Assembly (NCBI GenBank): GCA_963682055.1
Contig: OY821744.1
Span: 31,286,967 to 31,350,966 of the forward strand
Reading direction: 5' to 3'
Length of the DNA: 64,000 nt
DNA from: Primula veris
Lineage: Eukaryota; Streptophyta; Magnoliopsida; Ericales; Primulaceae
The notes under the pieces were generated by a model that worked only from the letters and a program-made list of their open reading frames with translations, had not been told where the DNA came from and did no database searches. Shown here one piece after another: positions 22,674-33,574 of this stretch; position 1 is the stretch's first letter; each line of letters begins with the position of its first letter. The translations under genes were made by a program, and so were the position numbers.

Positions 22674-22919
22674 ATGTCATGTATAGCAACTCTAAATGTG
22701 GAGTTTTAGTCCCTAAACTAGCGGCGTGGGCCGAGACAAACAAACAAATTGACTCCGAACTCTCATTAGCCACCGAAATGACCCACCACTAATTGACTCC
22801 TCTTATAATGTTAATTCTCATACCCAATGCCTTAGCCAAATTTTACCCAGTAACCTCCCTCCTTTTTCCCCATGTTTTAGCCAATTTTTTTTAGCTATAG
22901 TGACTCACTGACTAACAAA
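22674..22919. other. Short spacer between MITE and LINE remnant
   Basis: Contains the right hAT target duplication and CT-rich sequence that may already belong to the LINE 5' UTR. No gene is seen. Confidence 0.4.
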
Positions 22920-24035
22920 AACACACCTTTTAATTTCACAACACTACAACCTCTCTTTCATCTCAGCGCCACCATCAATGGACCCATTTCGTCGACCCGG
23001 TTCCCCCGAACCCATCTACACCTCCATCGGAGCACGACCATCTCACCGGAGCTCCGTCCACCCCCTTCGCCGGAGCCAATGTCCTACCTACCACCCCCAA
23101 CCACCTCCAATCGACGAGCTCTCATACCTCATACCCTTAGCCATCTCCAAAGCCACCGCCAAATGCCGGAACAACACCGTCCATCATCGACGGAAAACCC
23201 ATCTCCGTCACCACTATCAAACCCAATACCCTACTTGTCAGCCCATTCCCCACCTCCAAATAATAATACTAATCGTTCTAATACTCCAACCCCTCTTGTC
23301 CCCTTCTCCGGTCCGAACCTAAAACCGTCCATTGTGTGGTCTCCGGACCCGGTTCATGGTTTCACCGTCAAATTCGCTTGGGACTTGATTCGTTTGACAA
23401 GTCCAAATGTGGACTGGTATTGTATTGTTTGGTCTAGTTACATTCCTCCGAAGTGTAGTTTTATTTTGTGGCTTGTTATTTTGAATCGTCTAGCAACGTC
23501 GGATAGAGTTCAAAAGATGAATATCATAGGCGTTAACGGTTGTCCTTTTTGTCTCAAGCAAGCAGAAAGTATCGATCAGTTATTCTTCGAATGCGAATTT
23601 TCGAAAAGGGTTTGGGCATTAGGAAGAGCCAAATCCGGGTTTATTGGATCGAGAAATTTGTGGTCACAATGGTTAGAATGGGCTACCGACATGTTCAAAG
23701 GAGAGTCGGCTTCGGCTAGGCTCGGAAAGATTTTATTTGCTTCAACGGTTTATTGGATTTGGAGAGAAAGAAATAATATGATGTTTGGGAATGTAAAGTC
23801 GAGTCCCGGCAATACTTTTCGTTTGATTGAATTTTTTGTAGTGAATTGTACGAATAGATATGAAAAATTTAGTAATTCTTGTCGAGATAGGTTTTTGATT
23901 AGAGTGTGAAGACTAAGCCCCAAACTTGTTGTAAGCTAGCTCCGATTTTTCTCATGGGCGTGTAATCGCTTCGCCTCCGGGTAAGGCATCCTTTTTTATT
24001 ATTAATATAGTTGGTGCGATTAATTTTTTTTTAAA
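22920..24035 (+). mobile_element. Internally deleted non-LTR retrotransposon (LINE)
   Basis: A Pro-rich segment starting ATGGACCCATTTCGTCG at 22978 looks like a LINE 5' region or ORF1 start. It runs within about 350 bp into the C-terminal zinc-binding part of a LINE reverse transcriptase. The 3' end has a short non-coding tail with TTATTATTAATATAGTTGG, then T- and A-runs at about 24016-24040. The endonuclease and catalytic reverse transcriptase are missing. Exact ends and a target duplication were not found. Confidence 0.65.
23079..23909 (+). pseudogene. LINE reverse-transcriptase C-terminal (zf-RVT) fragment
   Basis: An open frame of 276 codons, not a functional reverse transcriptase. About residues 1-85 are Pro/Ser-rich leader sequence. 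From about residue 90, WSPDPVHGFTVKFAWDLI and IPPKCSFILWLVILNRLATS, then CPFCLKQAESIDQLFFEC, are the zinc-binding domain found after the polymerase in plant LINEs. WRERNNMMFGN follows, as in that family. The leader frame at 22978 is out of phase with this one, which supports a deletion or frameshift. No polymerase motif is present. Confidence 0.75.
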
Positions 24036-24324
24036 AAAAGTGCATGGATTACTTGCAACTTGCAAGTATTCATTCATGCATGTGATCCAGTGCTTTTAAA
24101 TGAAATACAGACTCCAGGTAGCGAAAAAATAAATTAAAAATTAAGCATGATTAACAAACCTGTAAACGCATGTACAGCATATGTAAGATTGCTCAATTCT
24201 GAATATTCAAATGGCAAAATGCAATAAGCACGTACAATGCACTGAAAAATTAAGAAAATAATTCCAGTAATTAACAGCTACTAATTACCTTACCAACCTT
24301 AAATGTACTCAAACTTACAACTTA

Positions 24325-25195
24325 GGATCATGCGTAATATCATGAAAAATGAATAAAAATTGTTGGGATCAACAATACGTCTGGAATAGTATTTAAAAAT
24401 ACCATATTCAGATATTTGGCTCGTGGAATGCCACATTATATTTGCTCCCTTCTGAAAGGAGACACAAGTTGCAACAAATATAAAAACAACTATAAACAAT
24501 AGTCATCCATTCCAAAGCTACTAGCTTTGGAATTTTGTTGCCTGAGACTTGAACCTTATTGCTCGGAAAAAAACTAAATTCAAACTAAAAAAAATATTGG
24601 GCATGAGATTTGAACCTTAAACCAATATAATTGGTATCAATGGTTTAATGATATTAACCATTGGGTTACACACTTCGTTTTGATACAAATGTTCTTTAAA
24701 ACACATAGTTGTTTATAAAAACTTGTATTGAGCCGCTGTCATGATGTCCAAATAATTATTTGATTATGTGTTATTTAAGGTCTAAGTCTTTATTCGACTT
24801 GGGTTTGAGCCGTCACTGCTTATACAAATGGTACATTGAATCATAGTCATTTTATCAAGGTTTATAACATCATGTCAATAATCCCACTTGAAAAATGAGA
24901 TAAAAAAGATTTCAGCATGAGTGAAGATGGAAAGAGACGAATGATTTCCAATTGGGAATAACATAGTATATATCAACATTTCTAACTATAAGATTTGTTG
25001 GCATAGAGCAATACTTCTTTGTTCATCTTCTTTTACCCTTCATTAGTGCTACAACTTGCAGAAACAGTCTTTCAACCTCATCATATTATGATAAATCATC
25101 GTCTCGGTCCTTTGACTGACCGTGCACCTCAGGTCCTGTTTCTTTCGACCATTTGGAGCTGGAAACTTCTCAAACACATCCAAATATAGCGGGTT
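24325..25195 (-). pseudogene. Truncated dead copy of the CRM gene 3' end
   Basis: This segment matches the 3' end and downstream flank of the CRM-domain gene (parent about 46073-46668) in the same orientation. The minus strand from 25195 reads PLYLDVFEKFPAPNGRKKQD, identical to the parent, then loses the frame by a 1-bp deletion. Later, the parental codon in LSEYDE is changed to a stop. An extra insertion of about 290 bp (about 24530-24822) splits the copy. There is no CRM domain and no promoter. It is a partial segmental copy, not a retrocopy, since parental downstream non-coding DNA is included. Confidence 0.88.
24530..24822. mobile_element. Insertion of about 290 bp inside the CRM pseudogene, hAT-like right end
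   Basis: The parent locus lacks this stretch. Its right end, GGTTTGAGCCGTCACTG, resembles the hAT terminus seen at 22673. The left terminus and a target duplication were not resolved, so the class is tentative. Confidence 0.4.
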
Positions 25196-25616
25196 TTTTT
25201 GTGTGCATTATACACTCTCAAAAAGTTATAAAAACTGGTAAAATAAAATAAAAAATAACAAATTGGATTACTACTTTTAAAGAAAATTGGATTTGTCCGA
25301 AAAAAAGAAGAAGATTTTGTGCCTGTGGTTAGTACCAATCCTGTAACTTATTCAAAAACTATAGACCATTCATGTCTCCGTTTATATTTGTGGGTACCAA
25401 ATAGAATACTACTGATAACATGAAGTGTCTCTTTCAAGCTTATAACAGCAAAAGAAACGATTCTCATGTGTCTTCTATCTTAGCTGTCTTCAGTTATATA
25501 TAGTATTAAATATACATAATAATACATACTATAAATATAAATATAAATATAAATATACATATACAAACATTACCATTTGTGTAGATTCTCGCACAGGAGA
25601 AAACAAACATTCATCA

Positions 25617-28600
25617 ATGGACGGGTAATATTTATTTTTATCTAATAATCAATATTATTCATTATAATGCCTTTTCTTTTAATTGACTTAATAAAAATAA
25701 TCTAAAACCCTGAATTATCTCAACAGATCCCCAAAAGAGTACTACACCACCACCAACGGTAACCCTAGGCGTGCCACGTCATCGTCTTCAAACCCGGGAT
25801 ACCTCACCACGAGCGTCCACGTCACCGCATTGGACGGTCTCGTGAATGTGAATTCGCTTTTTACTATCGCAGTTTTCGTTGGGCTTTCTCTCACTACACC
25901 AGGGCAGCACAGTCTCGAGAACCTGTCCGCTTGTGATGCATCTGCTGATGTGGTGAAGAAGCTTCTCGTCTTCGAGGTTTGCTCTTTTCGTTTTGTTTTT
26001 TGTGATTTCAGGTTTTTAGGAAATGTTTGGTTTCAGCTTATAATGTTAGTATTTTGCTCGAACATTGGCTAGCTTAAAAGCTCAAATGAAGCTTTTCGTT
26101 TTCAAGGTTTTCTCTCGTCGTTTTTTTCTTTCTTTTTGGAATTTACAGTTTAGGACTTGTTTGGTTTCAGCTTATAATGCCAGCTTTTTTGCTTGACCGT
26201 TGAATAGCTAGCTGCATTGGCTGACTAGCTTAAAATTTGAGCTTTCACGGTCTTGTTTGGTTTCAGGCACTTTTAGCTTACAATGTCATCTTTTTGCTTG
26301 AGTATTGAATAGCTTAAAATTCCCCTCAATAGGTCCCACTTTTTTTTAAAAAAAATGATCTTTTATGGTCTTGTTGGTTTTAGATTATAATGTGTTAGCT
26401 TTTTTGCTTAAGAGCTGAAATGTTGCTGCATTAGTTGACTAGCTTAAAATTTGAGCTGTTACGGTCTTGTTTAGTTTTACGGTTTCACCTTATAATGTTA
26501 GCTTTTTGCTCGTGGAAGAGCTGGAATGTTGCTGCATTGATTGAAATTGAAGTTTTATGGTCTTGCTTCTTTTCAGTTTAGAATGTTAGCTTCTTGCTTG
26601 AGTGTTGAATAGCTTAAGAGCTGACATGTTGCTGCATTGGCTGACTAGCTTTAAAATTGATCATTTACGGTCTTGTTAGTTTCCGCTTCTAATGCCAGAT
26701 TTTTTGACCGAACGTTGGCTAGCTTAAAAGCTGAAATTTTGCTGCATTGTTTGACTAGTTTACAAATTAGGCTTTTACGGTCTTGTGGGTTTCAAATTAC
26801 AATGTTAGCTTTTTGCGTGAGTGTTGAATAGTTTTAGAGCTGGAATGTTGCTGCATTGGTTGACTAACTTAAAAAATGATCTTTTTTTGTCGTGTTGGTT
26901 TCAGCTTATAATGTTTGCTTTTTGCGTGAGTGCTGGAATGTTGATGCATTGGTTAACTAACTTAAAATTTGATCTTTTTTTGTCTTCTTGTTCTCAGCTT
27001 ATAATGTTAGCTTTTTGCGTGAGTGTTGAATAGCTTGAAAGCTGAAACGTACATCGGTTGGCTAGCTTCAAGTTTGAGCTTTTACGGTCTTGTTAGTTTC
27101 AGCTTATCATGTTAGCTTTTTGGTTGAGTGTTGAGTAGAATAGCTGGAATGTTTCTCTATTGGTTGACTAACTTACGGTCTTGTTTGGTATCCGCTAATA
27201 ATGTTAGCCTTTTGCTTGAGTGTTGAATAGCTTAAAAACTGGAAGGTTGCTGCATTGGTTAACCAGCTTAAAAACTGGGCTTTTTCGCTCGAAAATTGAC
27301 TAGCTTAAAACCTGAATTGTTGCTGCATTTGTTGACTAGCTTAAAAAGTTGAGAGCTTTTTCAGTGTAGTTGGCTTGAATAAGCTAGATGCTGTAAGATG
27401 GTCTAACTTGATTTTTTCGGAATCTGATCAAATCAAGAACTACCTAAGTTAGCGATTTGTACACTAGTGTTACGCTATCCGATTGAGTCTAGTAAAACTG
27501 ATAAGCACATGATATCGTATCTACATAATGCTATCTATGCTATATATGTGTATGGACTTTGTGGGTCGTTCTCTCACTAACCAGGCCAGCACAGCTTCGT
27601 CTTGTGATGGTTCCGGTGGCGTGGCGAAGGAGTTCCTAGGTTTCGTGGTTTGTTCTCGTTGTCGTGGCTTATCAATTTTTTAATTATGATATATGTCTTG
27701 TTTGGTTTCAGCTTATAATCTCAGCTTTTTAACTCGGATGTTGACTAGCCTAAATGTTTACGTGTTTAGAAATCTGCAATGTGGTGCATTGGTTGACTAG
27801 CTTAAAAGTTGAGCCTTTTGAGCCTTTTCCCCCTCGTAACCTAGTAGCTATAAGCTGGGTTAAATTTAGCTCTTTTGGAATTTAAACAAATCGAGAGCTT
27901 CCTGTGTTAGCAATTTAGGACTTGTTTGGTTGCAGCTTATAATGTCAGCTTTCTTGTTGAACATTGACTAGCTTGCTTAAGGTGAAATGTTGCTGCATTG
28001 GTTCACTAGCTTAAAAGTTGAGTTCTTTGTCTTGTTGGCCTCAGTAAGCTAGATGCTATGTAAGCTGGATTAACTTAGATTTTTTTTTTCAAAATCTAGA
28101 CAAATTAACGAAATGAAGTTAGGGGTTTAGTACAGCAAGCTACCTAAATTAGGTATTTGTACACTAACCTTATGTTTTCCGATTAAGGACACTTGTAAAA
28201 TGGTAAGCACATAATATTGCATCTACATAATGTAGGCAAAGAAACTCCTCTTTTAGAGGTTTGTTCTCGTCATCGTGGCTTATTTATTTCTGATTATATT
28301 AGGTTCTTTGGTTGGCTTCAGCTTATAATGTCGGCTATTTTTGTTAAAAAGTAAAAAGATGCACTGGATGCATTGGTTATGGCTAGCTTAAAATCTTAGG
28401 TTCATTGTGGTTTTGTTTATGCATGAACAAGCTAGAAGCTTTGAACTGGAGGAACCTAGAATTTTTCAGAATCTAAACAAATCAAACTTGTCTTCTTACA
28501 GTTAACTTGCTTCCTTACAGTGTTGATTATGAATGAATTGTATTGCTTCTTCTCGATGTACTACACAAAGCTACTGAAGTTAGCGACCACTAGTACTACA

Positions 28601-30182
28601 TTTTCCGATTAAGTACACTAGTAAAACGATAAACACATACTTTTTTGTCTACATAATTCTATGTAAGCGCATAGTATTAGCCTATTAGGTCTTGTAAGCG
28701 GAAGCGTATGAGCGAATAAGCTGAATTTTTTTTATTCAAAATTTTTAAGCTAAATGAAACTAAAAAACTCAGCTTTAACCTGATCAACCAAATGGAGTAC
28801 AGCTGGTTTGCTTAAACTCTGCAAGGAAACAAGTGCTGTTCTTTTCTTTTTTACTTAATATGGTTTCGTTACAAGTTATTTACATAAATGTATCGTATGG
28901 CTTGATCTCGATTTAATAAACCAAGCTACTGAAGTTAGCAATTTGTACACTAATGTTACAGTTTCCGATTGAGTACACCAGTATATAATATGCACATAAT
29001 ATTATATCTGCATAATGCTGTTTAGGCGCATAGTATTAGGTCTTGTTTGGTTGCAGCTTATAAGCAAATAAGCTGGATTCTTTGGGCTGAAGAAAGTGGC
29101 TATATTCATCTACCTTAAAGTTTCAAAAAATTTAAACAAAAAATAACTCAGGTTTAACTTGATTAACAAAATGCAGTCCAGTGTTTAAGCATAAAAAACA
29201 AACAGAAGAATCAGAAAAACTCAGGTTCATGCTGTTAACCAAATGGACTTCAATTTTTAAGCTGAAGAGCAAAAAACTGAGGTTAATGGCTACAATTAAA
29301 CAGGGGCACAAAGCCCTAATTGGGTTTCAAGGAATTGTTCAAATTAATTCCTCATCTTTCGGACCGTGTCTTTCTTTCTGTTCTCATTGTTAATAGTATA
29401 GTGATTGAAATAGGCTGTTAATTTGTTTTATACTCCCTAGTAAGGATGTCGACATTTTAAGGCGCATTTTTAGTTTGAACTTTGAAGGTGTTGAGGGAAA
29501 TCCTTTTTCACTGTGTGTTAATACAACTGTAAACTAACATATTACATGATTGAGATTGCAACCTACATAATTTAGTATTTATTATAGTAACATCACACTT
29601 CTCCAGGAATTACTACACCAGTTAAATGATAAGCACGCTATATTTTGCATGTACCACTGGTATCCAAGAGAATGTTGACCTTAAGTTACAAATCGATTTT
29701 GTACACCAACCTACAGAATTTCTCGATTAGTACACAACATTTTATTTCTTAGCAATTTAGTACTCTAGTAAAATGATAAAGCACATAAAACTATCTATGT
29801 GCATAAAATTATTTATTTTGATATTTAAAATTATCTCCTTGTCTTTCAGGTTGTGGCGTTCAGCTTCTTTCTGTTCTCGTCATTGGTAGCTCAGGGTTTG
29901 AAATTGGCAATAAATTTGTTGAATAGTAAGGATGTGGATGAGGTGTTTAGGGCGCATATTAGTTTAAAGGTGCTGAGATTTGGGATGATGGGCTCTGCGA
30001 TTGGGTCCGTGATGGGGTGCTTGTTTTTGATGCTGTCAATGGTGAACGTTATCGAGATTAGGCTAGGGACATTATCATGTGGGAGCAAGTCTACAGTGCA
30101 CGCTGTGGTTGCTTTGGTTACTTTGGTAACTTCTGCACTCATTGTATATATATCTACCGCTGTATATGCGTTCTTGCATTGA
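25617..30182 (+). CDS. MEE60: MEE60-like membrane protein, three exons
   Basis: Exons: 25617-25624 (8 nt), 25727-25976 and 29850-30182. The phases fit and give 196 aa. The first exon encodes only MDG. Residues about 29-45 read GYLTTSVHVTALDGLVN, followed by a hydrophobic stretch, LFTIAVFVGLSLTT. The last exon encodes VVAFSFFLFSSLVAQGLKLA, LRFGMMGSAIGSVMGCLFLM and ALIVYISTAVYAFLH. Four hydrophobic spans are therefore likely. The sequence matches plant MATERNAL EFFECT EMBRYO ARREST 60 proteins (Arabidopsis At5g05950, recalled), whose biochemical function is unknown. The second intron is 3.87 kb and mostly repetitive. An alternative start without the 8-nt exon would need another upstream exon; none is evident. 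Confidence 0.88.
25985..29150. repeat. Degenerate tandem repeat array filling the MEE60 intron
   Basis: A unit of about 95-115 bp recurs about a dozen times between 26030 and 27250. Further copies lie near 27710, 27930, 28320 and 29050. Typical unit words are CTTGTTTGGTTTCAGCTTAT, ATGTTAGCTTTTTGC, TTGAATAGCTTAAAAGCTG and TTGCTGCATTGGTTGACTAG. Divergence between copies is high, so the array is old or evolves fast. The phrase GGTCTTGTTTGGTT resembles a MITE terminus, so the array may have grown from a MITE. Confidence 0.85.
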
Positions 30183-30825
30183 GGATGGGGGGACAAGCAT
30201 TACCATTTGAATATTAATGTTTTGAGTATTAAGATGTGAGTTGGTCATCATTCGACTATTTGGTACTATTTAAAAATCTGTATAACTTGGGAAACGTCGA
30301 CTATTATTGTGTTGAATTATAATTCTTTTTTATTTAAAATTTATAAGCTTAAAAAGCTGAGGTTTGAATTGGCTGAACTTGCTTATTTATTGACTATTAT
30401 TAGTCAATCTAAATGCGTCAATTTGCAGTTTAGTTATATGATTTAAGAATATGCTACTGTGTTCTTATGTTGTTGTCTGTGGTAACGTGTATATCAATTT
30501 TTGGAGTAGTTAACCAGTTATGATACCAAGAGTAATCACAAAATGCAGATTAGTAGTAGTACACCATACTATCTTCAGAAGCTTGATAGTTATAATGCAA
30601 TTTTATTGAGCAATTACCGCCACACCTCAATGGCCCCTACATCCCTTCGCACAATCAGTGTAATTATGTAAGAAGACTGACACAGGAGTAACGCTACCCT
30701 ACACGTGCTGCACTGATATTAATAAACTTAAAAATAACACCCTTCGTATTAGTGTTTCTCATGATGCAGACAAGATAAGATAGGAGATTATATGTCATTA
30801 CAAAAATAAATAAATAAATAAATAA

Positions 30826-30857
<32 letters not shown>

Positions 30858-30936
30858 TCTAATCAAACAATCAAAGTACTTTGACTAATATAGCAAAGGA
30901 GAAAACAGGATTTCAATCTTGTTTTTTGTAAACTAT
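30183..30936. other. Intergenic DNA between MEE60 and the MULE
   Basis: Probable MEE60 3' UTR, then AT-rich DNA. A microsatellite of ATAA units followed by TA units lies at about 30806-30858. No gene is seen. Confidence 0.5.
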
Positions 30937-31171
30937 AATGGTACAGTGGCTGCCTCAAAATCCCAGAATGTGCTACTTTTCTGTAATATTTTCAAAATGG
31001 TCTACTTTCGAAAAACGACCGATCGAAATGGTCAAAACGACCGGTCGTTTTTATCATGAACTCTCTGGAATAATTTGGACAAAAAACGATCGGTCGTTTT
31101 GTCCATTTCGATCGGTCGTTTTTCAGACCAAAAACGATCGGTCGTTTTGTCCATTTCGATCGGTCGTTTTT
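30937..31171 (+). repeat. Left terminal inverted repeat of the MULE
   Basis: 235 bp. The outer 75 bp is plain sequence; the inner part holds palindromic units such as AACGACCGGTCGTT and AACGATCGGTCGTT. It aligns without gaps to the reverse complement of 36919-37153. An open frame across it is a by-product of the repeat and is mirrored in the other TIR. Confidence 0.92.
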
Positions 31172-31360
31172 ATTGTGAACTCTCTGGAAGAAATCATAAC
31201 TAAAACGATCGGTCGTTTCTGAAAAACGATCGGTCGTTTTTCTTGTGAACTCTCTGGAAGAAATTTGTATTTATTAGATCGATCGTTTTTTCATAACGAT
31301 CGGTCGTCTGTGGAAAAACGATCGGTCGTTTTTCACAGTCGACCGATCGACTGTAAACAA
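31010..31360. repeat. CGATCGGTCG palindrome array, left end of the MULE
   Basis: About a dozen copies of AAACGATCGGTCGTTTT or its reverse complement, spaced 10-45 bp apart. Between them, TGAACTCTCTGGAA recurs three times. Each unit is an imperfect or perfect palindrome around CGATCG or CCGG and carries several CpG sites in otherwise AT-rich DNA. Confidence 0.92.
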
Positions 31361-31440
31361 TTTACAGAACAAAGAATTTTTGGCACTTTTCTACACTGAT
31401 TTGGTAAAAAATATATAAAAACATGATCCACTTTTTGAAC
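31195..31440 (+). repeat. Direct repeat flanking the 440-codon ORF, left copy
   Basis: This stretch and 33575-33810 share, in the same orientation, palindrome units, then CGATCGTC/CGACTGTAAA-type sequence, a TTACAGAA block, CACTGATTTGG and ATATATAAAAA. The pair brackets the 440-codon ORF. Confidence 0.7.
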
Positions 31441-32019
31441 ATGATCCCTTAAAAAATGATGTTGTAAATTAATATGTTTAGTACATCGGATTTTCCGGAA
31501 GATTTATATCACAAGTATTATCACATAAAATGATGTCGTAAATTAATATGTTTAGTACAAGATGTGTAGGTGACGTTTTACTAAACATCCGATTTAAAAC
31601 AAGTAAATGTCACAACATCCGATTTAAAACGAAGTTAAACAAAGCTAAACGATTAAGGAAAACGAACGATCAAATGCAAGCGAAAAATTGGCCATAGTTT
31701 TGCCTAAAAACGGTCAATCGCCACAAATGAAAAACAACACAAATAACCCAATCAACTATAGATATATATACGCACAAGTTATAATAACATCAAAATCGCA
31801 TTTCTAGAATTATAAATACGCAATCTCACAACGTCATACAATTTAACACGTAATGATAAATAGCAACATAATAATGATTCATAAAATAAAGCGTTTGCTA
31901 CTTATTACATCAAAAACCAACGTTGTTCGAAATCGAAAGAAATGAGAAATACAACGCAAAAACAAAAGAGAGGGTATTTCTCCCCCTTTGACATCATAAA
32001 AAAAAAAAACGATATCCGC
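31441..32019. other. AT-rich MULE interior, no gene
   Basis: Contains a short repeat: AAATTAATATGTTTAGTACA occurs at about 31465 and again at about 31542. No coding potential is seen. Confidence 0.5.
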
Positions 32020-33342
32020 CTAGTCGCGGTGGGAGGTCGCATCATCCTCTTCGTCTTCGTTGTCGTCTGGGGGCCCGGCAAGGTCGGGAAAATAGCCGTG
32101 GAATTGCGCCCTTTGCTCGGCGCTTTCGCGATCTAGTTGGTCGAGCTCTTCTTGTCCCGGTTGCAAGAAACGAAACATCCGACGAGTCATTTGTGCATTC
32201 CGATATTGGTTGATGTAGAGATCATCGTAGAACTTATCGGAGCGCGGGACACGAGAGGAAGATCCCACGGGAGCTTTTCCTTGACGTCGAGAGGAGGAAG
32301 GGATATTGGTGGGGGGGATGGAATCGGAGGAGATAGCTACGTCCTCATGAGAAGCTCGCGGTGTTGGCTTAGGACCGACATACTCTTCCTCTTCGGGGGT
32401 AAGAGGGGTATAGTCGGGGCCGGACACCCGCTTACCGGACCAAGTTATAGACTTGTCAGTATTATGGAATTTTATAAACATTTGGGAAAGATAGGAAGTG
32501 TCCCAAATATGTTTGTCCTTGTTTTTGAACAACGTTCCACCGGGAACGAGATTGAGGTCCTTTAAGATGGCCGAAATCAAGGCACCGTAAGGTAGCCCAT
32601 TCTTGGATTTCGTTTTTAACGAATCCATCTTAAAGAGAATGAGTGTCGCGAAGTCAAATTTGACTCGGCGATGGATGCACCCAAGAAGGAAGATGTACTC
32701 ATTAGTAACATCCGTGAAGTTGGAGGTATGAGGGAGGACTATGTGAGAGAGGATGTGGTAGGCTAGTTTGTTGCGAAAGAGAAGGCCATGGGCTTTGTTG
32801 GAGCGATTATTATGGATGGGATGAAAATTTTCATCTTTGAGATCGTTGAAGTTATCGATCTCGAGAGTCTCACAAAGTTCATCACTAGACTCATGGACAC
32901 CGTCGCTATCTAGCCGTAAGATATTTCGTAAACGGTCTATACCGTAGACGAAGGGTTGTCCGTTAAACGATGAACGCAAGCGAAGTGCGTCATCATGATC
33001 CCTATCAAGCACTAGGTGATGGTAGAATTCGTAAACGTTTTCTTTGTAAAATGGCTCTTTGAGAGTAAGAATAGTATCGAGTTTGTAAAAGCTTAAATCT
33101 ATCATAAGAGCGGGAAATCGTTCACGGAATAGAGGCATGTCGAGTGTGAAGTTAGACAATATACCTCGTTTTTCCATCGAAGGAGGATAGAGAGGAGGAA
33201 GAGGGCCGGAAGAGGCACCGGGAGCGGAGGAGGAGCCGGTGCGCCGAGCGTGAGGAATAGCCGGACGACGAGGGGGCGGAGGTACAATCTCGTCCTCATG
33301 TTCATCGGTGAGGTTGAGTGAGGCTCTGTTTGTACGAACCAT
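32020..33342 (-). CDS. Plant transposon-associated protein, 440 aa, intact
   Basis: An uninterrupted frame starting MVRTNRASLNL. Residues about 15-55 are Pro/Ser/Gly-rich and disordered. About 60-310 is a compact region with RERFPALMIDLSFYKLDTIL, VYEFYHHLVLD, FVYGIDRLRNILRLDSDGV and TNEYIFLLGCIHRRVKFDFA. This layout resembles the putative plant transposon protein family (PF20167-type, from memory), which has no assigned reaction. About 310-440 is acidic and low-complexity and ends DDNEDEEDDATSHRD. The start is the first Met, and the leader upstream (33343-33570) is AT-rich. It lies in the same orientation as the transposase but, unlike it, has no stops or frameshifts. The function is unknown. 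It could be a MULE accessory protein or a captured ORF. Confidence 0.7.
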   Translation of the reverse strand: MVRTNRASLNLTDEHEDEIVPPPPRRPAIPHARRTGSSSAPGASSGPLPPLYPPSMEKRGILSNFTLDMPLFRERFPALMIDLSFYKLDTILTLKEPFYKENVYEFYHHLVLDRDHDDALRLRSSFNGQPFVYGIDRLRNILRLDSDGVHESSDELCETLEIDNFNDLKDENFHPIHNNRSNKAHGLLFRNKLAYHILSHIVLPHTSNFTDVTNEYIFLLGCIHRRVKFDFATLILFKMDSLKTKSKNGLPYGALISAILKDLNLVPGGTLFKNKDKHIWDTSYLSQMFIKFHNTDKSITWSGKRVSGPDYTPLTPEEEEYVGPKPTPRASHEDVAISSDSIPPTNIPSSSRRQGKAPVGSSSRVPRSDKFYDDLYINQYRNAQMTRRMFRFLQPGQEELDQLDRESAEQRAQFHGYFPDLAGPPDDNEDEEDDATSHRD

Positions 33343-33574
33343 AGTTGAAAAAAGAATTAGGGTTTTGAAGAATTGGGGATTTTTAAGACAAACGGAACGA
33401 ATCGATAGTGTTTATATGAATAATAAAAGGAATTGGGTAATATATTTATAGGAAATATGGATTTTTAGAAGAATTTTGAGAAGTGGACGAATTTTTTTTT
33501 GGAGAGAGGCTGTGTAAATATGAAGAGTTTTGAAAGAATTTGATTAGGGTTTCGAAGATAAATACTGAAAAACA

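Noticed and set aside
23079..23909. A stand-alone host gene for the 276-codon frame
   Set aside because: Its second half is a LINE zf-RVT domain and the first half is a low-complexity leader; it is a transposon remnant.
30938..31222. Open frames of 94 and 142 codons at the two MULE ends
   Set aside because: They are mirror images in the inverted repeats and translate the palindrome array (RSVVF-type repeats). They have no independent coding evidence.
31010..31360. CRISPR-like array (short palindromic repeats with spacers) at the MULE end
   Set aside because: Spacing is irregular, spacers are repeated rather than unique, the context is a plant nuclear transposon, and the same units recur in the opposite TIR.
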